DNA of 5,166 nt. Origin: CAYSBA01 sp964429075 [NCBI: uncultured bacterium]. GTDB lineage: Bacteria > CAYSBA01. The position numbers and the translations under genes were made by a program. Location of the stretch: positions 1-5,166 of the forward strand of contig CAYSBA010000116.1 in the NCBI GenBank assembly GCA_964429075.1, given 5' to 3'. The notes beneath the pieces were generated by a model. The model saw only the letters and a list, made by a program, of their open reading frames with translations. It was not told where the DNA came from and did not search any database. Of this stretch, positions 1 to 5,166 are shown piece by piece; the stretch's first letter is position 1, and each line of letters begins with the position of its first letter.

Positions 1-1397
1 ATGTATTTAAGATTACTCAGCTTTTGTATGAGGGATTTTTCTCTATAATGGCATTTACTTACCAGATGATCTTTATCCTTGTTACTGGATACCTGATTGC
101 ATCATCCGATAGTGCAAAAGAGGTTTTTATAAAGATTGCAGCTTTGCCTAAAACCGAGATCCAGGCAGTCATCATATGTGCAGCTTTTTCCATGTTGCTT
201 GGTTTGATAAACTGGGGGCTGTCACTCATTGGAGGTGCATTTCTCGCAAGAGAGATGTCCAGATTCATGTTGACAAGGGGCAAAAAGGTACATTATCCAT
301 TGATGGCAGCAGGTGGTTATCTCGGGCTTATGGTATGGCACGGGGGCCTTTCTGGCTCTGCACCCCTTTTGATGGCGCAGAAGGCCGGTAGGACCTTAAT
401 GAGGGAGTATGCACAGATACCTCTAACAAAGACGGTCCTTTCAACTCCCAATCTTGCGATAAATCTTGTAGTCTTTGCAGTTGTTATTATAATCATATCT
501 GCTTTATATCCTGCTGATGTAAGCCAGATTAAATCCTGCGAAGGATACTGTGATCCTGTTGAACCCGGAAATAGAGAGAAGTTCACTAACAGGTATCTTA
601 CCTCAATCTTATGGATCTTTTCCCTTCTGATGGGTACCTATTCTGTATATTTTATATCACACAACAAGATTAATAGTATAAGTGTTTTTATAATCCTTGC
701 GCTTTTTTATTCATTTTTCATCGTAAGGCTGCTACAGATATCTTTTAAGGCCATCAAAGAGGATCATAAGGGATTTTCATTGGTTGAACGTCTTGAAACA
801 AGTAGATTTTTGATTGTTTTCGTATCGATCCTATTTATAGTTGGCATGAGTGTATACCTCTATAAAAAGGGGTTGAATCTCGGTCTTAATCAGATTATAT
901 TTTTGTTTTTGATTGCAGGATTACTGCTTCATGAATATCCCAAGAAAATCGTAGATAGTATCACTGAAGCAGCATCAGGTACCGGTGGAATAATTATACA
1001 GTTTCCTATCTACGGTGCGATTTTGGGTATCATGAAAGGAAGTGGTCTTATTGCTGTCTTATCTAAGGCCTTATTATCTGTATCAGGCAGGTCTCTGCTC
1101 CCACTATTCTCATTTATATCAGCTGCAATTGTAAACCTCTTTGTACCATCTGGCGGTGGTCAGTGGGCAGTTCAGGGGCCGATCTTTCTCGATGCCTTTA
1201 AGCAGGCCGGACTGGGGGAACATCTTGCAATAATGTCTCTTGCATATGGTGATCAGATAACAAACATGCTGCAACCCTTCTGGGCTCTGCCCCTTCTTGC
1301 GGTAACTGGATTGAAGGCAAGAGATATTGTGGGTTACAGTGCGACAATTATGATATTTGCAGGATTGGTGTTTGCAATAGGGCTCTATTTCTATTAG
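1..1397 (+). CDS. atoE: AtoE-family short-chain fatty acid transporter (5' end outside window)
   Basis: An integral inner-membrane carrier of the AtoE/TIGR00366 family, expected to take up short-chain fatty acids such as acetoacetate or butyrate. The frame is already open at the left edge (first whole codon at base 3). Residues just after the TTG at 24 align with the interior of E. coli AtoE as I remember it, so that TTG is not the start and roughly 50 N-terminal residues are missing. Counting from that TTG, family hallmarks are INWG (62-65), an ALxxxG-like membrane segment, FVPSGGGQWAVQGP (373-386), and YGDQITNMLQPFWALP near the C-terminus. About ten hydrophobic segments are visible. Residues about 190-245 look like an insertion with two extra membrane helices compared with E. 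coli AtoE. A CxxxC pair (172, 176) sits in the loop before it. The stop directly abuts the next gene. The family is confident; the exact substrate is not shown by sequence. Confidence 0.88.
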   Translation, partial: VFKITQLLYEGFFSIMAFTYQMIFILVTGYLIASSDSAKEVFIKIAALPKTEIQAVIICAAFSMLLGLINWGLSLIGGAFLAREMSRFMLTRGKKVHYPLMAAGGYLGLMVWHGGLSGSAPLLMAQKAGRTLMREYAQIPLTKTVLSTPNLAINLVVFAVVIIIISALYPADVSQIKSCEGYCDPVEPGNREKFTNRYLTSILWIFSLLMGTYSVYFISHNKINSISVFIILALFYSFFIVRLLQISFKAIKEDHKGFSLVERLETSRFLIVFVSILFIVGMSVYLYKKGLNLGLNQIIFLFLIAGLLLHEYPKKIVDSITEAASGTGGIIIQFPIYGAILGIMKGSGLIAVLSKALLSVSGRSLLPLFSFISAAIVNLFVPSGGGQWAVQGPIFLDAFKQAGLGEHLAIMSLAYGDQITNMLQPFWALPLLAVTGLKARDIVGYSATIMIFAGLVFAIGLYFY

Positions 1398-1399
1398 AT

Positions 1400-1405
1400 G
1401 GAGAG
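1400..1405 (+). promoter_or_regulatory. Ribosome binding site deciding the start of the SPOR gene
   Basis: GGAGAG lies six bases (counted from GGAG) before the ATG at 1410. The alternative in-frame ATG at 1398 directly follows the transporter stop codon and has only CTATTTCTATTAG upstream, with no Shine-Dalgarno match. This favours 1410 as the true start, although coupled translation from the abutting stop could still use 1398. Confidence 0.6.
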
Positions 1406-1409
1406 ATGG

Positions 1410-2066
1410 ATGAAGGGACCAAAGGGTGATAAAAACTACAGACTCAGCAGAAGAGATGTGGTAATCGTTTTATCTTCTGTTGTTATAGGACTTGTCCTTT
1501 TCTTTACTGTTGGGTTCCTTGTTGCAAAGTATATTTATAAACCAAAAATAGAGTCTCAGTTCAACAGCAAAGTTGATGACCTCGAATTGATACGTCTAAG
1601 GAGAAAAAAGCAAAATGAGGGATCTTTCAGAGGGAAGAAGAGTACTCTCAAAGAACAAAAGAAAAGGGAAAAGATAAAGAAAAAAAAAAAAAAAAAGATA
1701 AAGATAGAGCAGAAAGAAAGACATAAAAAGGTATCAGAATCAAAGGAAAAACCAGAAAAAATAAAGAAAGAACCAGAAAAAGAAATAAAAACCGTAAAAG
1801 AATCTAAGACTACAAAAGAATCAAAATCTGGCGAGAAATATAGTATTCAGATTGGTGCATTTAAAACAAAAAAACAGGCAGAAGCACTCCTGAAAAAGGT
1901 TGGTAATATACCTTTTAAGATATCTATAATCAGAGTCGATCTCGGAACTCGTGGTGTATGGTACAGGATAAGGACATCACCTTTCAAGTCACTCGAAGAG
2001 GCAAGAAGGGCCAAAGAGCTGTTGAAAGAGAGATATAAACTCGATACCTTTATTGTAAACGATTAA
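1410..2066 (+). CDS. Single-pass membrane protein with Lys-rich linker and C-terminal SPOR domain
   Basis: A 218-residue protein starting at the ATG at 1410, chosen for its Shine-Dalgarno; 1398 would add four residues. In order: a short basic cytoplasmic tail, one membrane helix (about 16-40), a long highly charged linker (about 60-142) dominated by Lys and Glu with KEPEK- and KESK-like repeats, and a SPOR domain (about 143-216). The SPOR domain shows the family's QIGAF opening (147-151), a GVWYRIR strand (182-188), and SPFKSLEEA leading into its last helix. SPOR domains bind denuded septal peptidoglycan, and this layout matches FtsN/DedD-like division or envelope proteins. The linker and SPOR domain should face the periplasm. 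Residues 91-96 are encoded across a run of 17 adenines. It is the second gene after the transporter and probably co-transcribed. The domain call is strong; assignment to FtsN or DedD is not possible because the linker carries no conserved sequence. Confidence 0.85.
   Translation: MKGPKGDKNYRLSRRDVVIVLSSVVIGLVLFFTVGFLVAKYIYKPKIESQFNSKVDDLELIRLRRKKQNEGSFRGKKSTLKEQKKREKIKKKKKKKIKIEQKERHKKVSESKEKPEKIKKEPEKEIKTVKESKTTKESKSGEKYSIQIGAFKTKKQAEALLKKVGNIPFKISIIRVDLGTRGVWYRIRTSPFKSLEEARRAKELLKERYKLDTFIVND
1680..1696 (+). repeat. Homopolymeric A17 tract inside the SPOR gene
   Basis: Seventeen consecutive adenines encode part of a seven-lysine run, with a further AAG codon before the tract and a G just after it. 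As given, the frame continues intact to the SPOR domain. Removing one A gives a stop at 1699-1701 (protein of about 96 residues). Adding one gives a stop at 1724-1726 (about 105 residues). Tracts of this length are known in bacteria as sites of replication slippage and of RNA polymerase slippage. They are also sequencing-error hotspots. Confidence 0.97.
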
Positions 2067-3243
2067 AATGGGTTGACACCTGATCTATTACCCTGCTACC
2101 TACAAGATCTCCAAGTACGTTAACTGATGTCCTCAGCATATCCAGTATCCTATCCACAGCAAGTATCATGCCTATTCCTTCAAGTGGGAGTCCTACTGCT
2201 GTAAGGACCATTGCCATGGTTACGGTACCTGCAGATGGTATACCTGCAGCCCCTATTGCAGCAAGCGTGGCTGTCAGGAAAACCAGTATTTGCTTATCGA
2301 GACCGAGAAAAATACCATAGTGTTGTGCAATAAATATTGCAGCCACTGCCTCATACAGTGCAGTTCCATCCATATTGATTGTTGCACCAAGAGGAAGAAC
2401 AAGCCCGGCCACCTCATCTTTTACACATAATTTTTCTCTGGCTGCCCTCATAGTTACAGGAAGAGTGGCAGCACTGGAGCTTGTTGCAAGTGCAACCATA
2501 AGAGGTTCCTTTATGCTCAAAAACAATTTCCCGGGACCAATTGCACCAAAAATTCTTGCTATTGAGAGAAGTACAAAAAATGCATGTATGGCAAGACCTA
2601 AAACCACGGTCAGCATATATAAGAAAAGCGATTTAAAGATATCTATGCCGCTTTTTGAGATCTGAAAGGCCATCAGTGAAAAGACTCCAAGAGGGGCCAT
2701 ATACATTATAATGTCAACCATCCACATGATTGTATTGTTTATTTCAAAGATTAACGTCCTTGTTGGAGAATCCTTTTTTGTAAATCTCGTAAGTCCAATA
2801 CCAAAGAAGATTGAGAATACTATTACACCAAGTACCCTGCCTTCTGAGAGCGCCTTAAAGGGATTCTGGAGCATCTTTTTGAGCTGTATCTGAAGAAAGG
2901 AGTAAAAAGTCATGGTTTCAAAGGTCTTTTGGGATGTTATGATATTGGCAGAGTGTAGTCCAGGTTTGATAATATTTACAAGAAAAATGCCTATTGCAAC
3001 TGCAATCAACGTTGTAGAAATATAATATATAAGAGTGTAAAAGCCTATCCTGCCAAATTCACGCTTACCGGTATCTAACATACCTTTTACCATTGAAATA
3101 AATATAATTGGCATGATCATCATCTTTAGCGATAGTATAAATATATCTCCAGGGATCTTTATTATATTGATAAAGCTCTCTGGAAGAAGACCTGCAAATA
3201 TGCCAAGGATAAGTGCAATCCCGATTGCCTTTGTAGATTTCAC
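2050..3243 (-). CDS. Na+(H+):glutamate/aspartate (dicarboxylate) symporter, DAACS family
   Basis: A 397-residue secondary transporter of the DAACS/SLC1-like family (GltP, GltT, GltPh, DctA), importing acidic amino acids or C4-dicarboxylates with Na+ or H+. Visible hallmarks are the serine-rich hairpin 1 motif SSSAATLP (255-262), the NMDGT cation/substrate motif in helix 7 (290-294), and hairpin 2 with IPSAGT (335-340). Helix 8 has DRILDMLRTSVNVLGD (364-379). Asp368, Arg371, Thr372, Asn375 and Asp379 correspond in spacing to GltPh D394, R397, T398, N401 and D405. The retained Arg argues for an acidic substrate rather than a neutral one. The GTG at 3243 is the only possible start: no start codon lies between it and an in-frame TAA at 3271-3273. 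It overlaps the deaminase stop as GTGA. Its 3' end overlaps the convergent SPOR gene by 17 bp. Choice between glutamate/aspartate and dicarboxylate is open; the hairpin 1 motif leans toward the glutamate type. Confidence 0.9.
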   Translation of the reverse strand: MKSTKAIGIALILGIFAGLLPESFINIIKIPGDIFILSLKMMIMPIIFISMVKGMLDTGKREFGRIGFYTLIYYISTTLIAVAIGIFLVNIIKPGLHSANIITSQKTFETMTFYSFLQIQLKKMLQNPFKALSEGRVLGVIVFSIFFGIGLTRFTKKDSPTRTLIFEINNTIMWMVDIIMYMAPLGVFSLMAFQISKSGIDIFKSLFLYMLTVVLGLAIHAFFVLLSIARIFGAIGPGKLFLSIKEPLMVALATSSSAATLPVTMRAAREKLCVKDEVAGLVLPLGATINMDGTALYEAVAAIFIAQHYGIFLGLDKQILVFLTATLAAIGAAGIPSAGTVTMAMVLTAVGLPLEGIGMILAVDRILDMLRTSVNVLGDLVGSRVIDQVSTHFNRLQ

Positions 3244-4556
3244 AAACGATCCACGAAACTGTTCACTTCGTTAACTATCTTTTCAAACTCGACAGTCAGA
3301 AGATGTCTATCCTTTACCACCAGCCTGCCACCAACATAAACATCTTTTATAGCATCTGGTTGCATAGAGTAGATGATATTGGCTAAAAGGTTCCTTCTTG
3401 GTGTTATTGATGGATGAAGTGTATCAATTACAATAAAGTCTGCATAATAACCCTCTTTAAGGCATCCAACGGATATAGCAAGCGTCTTTGATGCATTTAT
3501 AGTTCCCATCTTAAAGAGATCTGATGTTGAAAAGACAGAAGGATCCCTTTTATTCACCCTGTGTAACAATGCACAGGTCCTCATTTCGTCAAAGATAGAA
3601 ACCCTGTTATTACTACACCCACCGTCTGTACCAAGAGAGATGGTAACACCCTGTTTGTGAAAGAAGGGAATGTCGGTTATGCCATCACCCAGGAACATAT
3701 TACTTGCAGGGTTGTATGCTATTGAACACCCGGCATCGGCAAATATCCTCTTCTCGTCATCCTTCAACCATACACAGTGAACCCCAACAAGATTTTCAAA
3801 AAGGGCCCCTGCCTTTTCTAAATATTCTATAAGCCCCATTCCAAATTTATTTTTTATCTCTTCAACTTCAAATGGCTCCTCAGCAATATGCATATGCATG
3901 GGTACACCAAGCTCTTTTGAAAGAGAGACACCCTCCTTTATCATATTAAAACTTGCTCCATGTGGACTATGTGGAGCAGGCAATATCTTTACAGACTCAC
4001 AGGGATCATTATTATATTTCTGGGCAAGATCATATGTGTTTTTAACAGCTTGCTCTACTGTCTCTATATAAGAGGGTGGGGCCCCCTGCCAGTCATACAT
4101 ACATCTTGCAATAACAATCCTGATACCACAATCTTGTGCAGCAGCAATTACCTTCTCTACATTTTTGTTTGACTGTTCGTTAATGTAGAAGAAATCACAT
4201 ACAGTGGTAATCCCATTAAGTAACATCTCAGAGAAGGCAAAAAGAGCACCAAGGTAAATATGATGGTCCGTTAATCTCTCCGAGACCCTGTAAACCCCCT
4301 CATCTCGCCATTTGAGGAAATCTTTATCAACCGCAAAGCCCCTTGCAAGGGATTGAAAGGAATGGTTATGGCTGTTAACTGTCCCGGGACAGATCAATGC
4401 ATCCTGTCCAAAATCTGTAATTGTTGTCTCAGATAGATTAATATTTTTTGATATATCCTGTTTTACTCCTACTACCCTATGATTATCTACCAGAAGGATT
4501 CCCGGTGAAAGGAGTTTTTCACCAGTATATATATACCCTGCTTTAAATATCTTCAT
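3240..4556 (-). CDS. Amidohydrolase / aminohydrolase of the TRZ/ATZ-SAH deaminase-HutF superfamily
   Basis: A 438-residue cytoplasmic metal-dependent hydrolase (COG0402), expected to deaminate or hydrolyse a C-N bond in a heterocycle or amidine. The small beta domain is built from the N-terminus (YIYTGEKLLSPGILLVD) and the C-terminus (GCLKEGYYADFIVID), around a TIM barrel. Metal and catalytic residues are all present: His63 and His65 (SHNHSF), His223 with Glu226 (HMHIAEE), His260 (VGVHC) and Asp311 (LGTDGG), so it should be active. The N-terminal half (FQSLARG, FLKWRDEGVYR) recalls formimidoylglutamate deiminase HutF. TDGGCSNN, NPASNMFLGDGI and the following FDEMR are more like SAH/MTA or guanine deaminases, and HutF's SDSH motif is absent. 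The substrate is therefore unassigned. The ATG has a strong AGGAGG, lies 11 bp after the upstream gene, and the stop overlaps the symporter start, so it is the middle gene of an operon. Confidence 0.85.
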   Translation of the reverse strand: MKIFKAGYIYTGEKLLSPGILLVDNHRVVGVKQDISKNINLSETTITDFGQDALICPGTVNSHNHSFQSLARGFAVDKDFLKWRDEGVYRVSERLTDHHIYLGALFAFSEMLLNGITTVCDFFYINEQSNKNVEKVIAAAQDCGIRIVIARCMYDWQGAPPSYIETVEQAVKNTYDLAQKYNNDPCESVKILPAPHSPHGASFNMIKEGVSLSKELGVPMHMHIAEEPFEVEEIKNKFGMGLIEYLEKAGALFENLVGVHCVWLKDDEKRIFADAGCSIAYNPASNMFLGDGITDIPFFHKQGVTISLGTDGGCSNNRVSIFDEMRTCALLHRVNKRDPSVFSTSDLFKMGTINASKTLAISVGCLKEGYYADFIVIDTLHPSITPRRNLLANIIYSMQPDAIKDVYVGGRLVVKDRHLLTVEFEKIVNEVNSFVDRL

Positions 4557-4562
4557 CGAACG

Positions 4563-4569
4563 CCCTCCT
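4563..4569 (-). promoter_or_regulatory. Strong Shine-Dalgarno of the amidohydrolase gene
   Basis: On the minus strand AGGAGGG is followed six bases later by the ATG at 4556. The site overlaps the stop codon (4568-4570) of the preceding membrane protein gene, so ribosomes finishing that gene pass over it. It fixes the start and points to vigorous translation of the deaminase relative to the weakly led symporter downstream. Confidence 0.85.
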
Positions 4570-5166
4570 ATGGCCAGGTCATTATACGCAAAAAGATTAA
4601 TATTAATCCTGCCATAAGTATAACAAAGGATATCACAAGTATGTAGGTGGATGTCTGCGGTCTGTATTCAATACCTACCTCTTCATATCGCATACGTGAT
4701 TCCTGTGACCTCTTTATCAAAATAGAGGTGGTAATAGAGACAACAGATAAAAGAACAATAGAGAGGATCCACCAGATAATTTCCCTGTATATATCTATCT
4801 TTTCTTTCATCCTGTTCTGCTTCTCTCTGAAGGTGTGTACCACCCTCTTTGGCTCTTTTATAGATGGAGCAAGAAGAGCAAATAGTGCATTAAGATACTC
4901 TCTGGTTAGTTCTAATGAGTCTACTGACTTTATGTATTTGTATAGATTTAAAAGGACCGGCCTATATCGTGGTTCTTTTTTAAATATAGCATTATTTATA
5001 CCTTCGATAATGTTCCACAGCTTGTTTTTATTTTCTACCCTGATCACCGGCAACCAGTCCAGGGTGGAACCGGGGAGGTTTGGGCTCGGGTAGACCCTTA
5101 ACCAGCTGATCCCCTCCGGGATCTTTTTTAGAGGGATGGTAACTCTTGCCAGATGATCTTTTGAAT
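4568..5166 (-). CDS. Unrecognised membrane protein, C-terminal part (5' end outside window)
   Basis: The minus-strand frame is open from the right edge to a TAG at 4568-4570, giving about 198 visible residues. A TTG at 5053 could be mistaken for a start, but it has no Shine-Dalgarno and the frame continues upstream through proline-rich, beta-looking sequence (KKIPEGISWLRVYPSPNLPG) to the edge. No in-frame ATG or GTG occurs at 5054-5164, so the start is beyond the window. Counted from the 5053 codon, a soluble part is followed by a basic amphipathic stretch (about 68-92). Two hydrophobic helices then follow (about 92-113 and 136-156), joined by a loop of some 22 residues with many charges, and the chain ends six residues later. 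I do not recognise the family. It is the first visible gene of the operon with the amidohydrolase (11 bp gap) and symporter; a functional link is only suggested by position. Confidence 0.7.
   Translation of the reverse strand, partial: SKDHLARVTIPLKKIPEGISWLRVYPSPNLPGSTLDWLPVIRVENKNKLWNIIEGINNAIFKKEPRYRPVLLNLYKYIKSVDSLELTREYLNALFALLAPSIKEPKRVVHTFREKQNRMKEKIDIYREIIWWILSIVLLSVVSITTSILIKRSQESRMRYEEVGIEYRPQTSTYILVISFVILMAGLILIFLRIMTWP

Noticed and set aside
24-26. TTG as the start of the AtoE-family gene
   Set aside because: The frame is open back to base 3, no Shine-Dalgarno precedes it, and the following residues align to the interior of AtoE. The gene is simply cut by the window edge.
317-586. 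Minus-strand open frames (also 59-283) opposite the AtoE gene
   Set aside because: They are antisense to conserved transporter sequence, contain no recognisable motifs and have no convincing ribosome binding site.
1730-1840. Repeated AAAGAA/CCAGAAAAA units as a possible tandem repeat or CRISPR-like array
   Set aside because: The units are short and irregular and follow codon-level Lys/Glu low complexity (KEPEK, KESK) in a protein linker; there are no spacers.
2375-2665. Plus-strand open frame opposite the symporter
   Set aside because: It lies wholly within the well-supported DAACS gene, antisense to its conserved motifs, with no domain of its own.
4524-4538. TATATATATA run as a possible promoter
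   Set aside because: It lies inside the 5' coding part of the amidohydrolase, and no -35 partner is evident in either direction for a gene that would need it.
4647-5093. Plus-strand open frame of 148 codons opposite the unrecognised membrane protein
   Set aside because: It is antisense to a frame with proper membrane helices and operon spacing, has a Ser/Ile/Phe-rich composition typical of a shadow, and shows no recognisable domain.

Overview
The window carries five protein genes in two converging transcription units and has essentially no non-coding DNA. The base composition is AT-leaning, arginine is often AGA/AGG and isoleucine often ATA. The gene types are a short-chain fatty acid carrier, a SPOR-domain envelope protein, a COG0402-type deaminase and a glutamate/dicarboxylate symporter. 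Together these suggest a Gram-negative-type bacterium, possibly an anaerobe of the Desulfobacterota/Nitrospirota kind. That placement is inference only: no marker gene is present.

Left unit, plus strand. It opens inside a gene for an AtoE-family (TIGR00366) short-chain fatty acid transporter whose N-terminus lies off the left edge. It is followed immediately by a small single-pass membrane protein with a very lysine-rich linker and a C-terminal SPOR (peptidoglycan-binding) domain. The linker is encoded across an uninterrupted run of 17 adenines. A one-base change in that run in either direction would truncate the protein before its SPOR domain.

Right unit, minus strand, transcribed from the right edge toward the centre. 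It holds an unrecognised membrane protein (C-terminal part only, ending in a two-helix hairpin), then an amidohydrolase of the TRZ/ATZ, guanine deaminase, SAH/MTA deaminase and HutF superfamily. Last comes a DAACS-family Na+/H+:acidic amino acid (dicarboxylate) symporter. The first two genes are 11 bp apart, and the last two overlap in a GTGA stop/start. The deaminase and the symporter are therefore very probably co-expressed and may form an uptake-plus-deamination module for a nitrogenous, perhaps acidic, compound.

The two units meet tail to tail with their coding regions overlapping by 17 bp, which leaves no room for an intergenic terminator. I see no tRNA, rRNA, CRISPR array, insertion sequence, attachment site or riboswitch. 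Promoters for both units must lie outside the window. Nothing here amounts to a clearly new system. The points most worth a second look are the A17 tract, the enlarged AtoE homologue, and the deaminase-symporter pair of unknown substrate.
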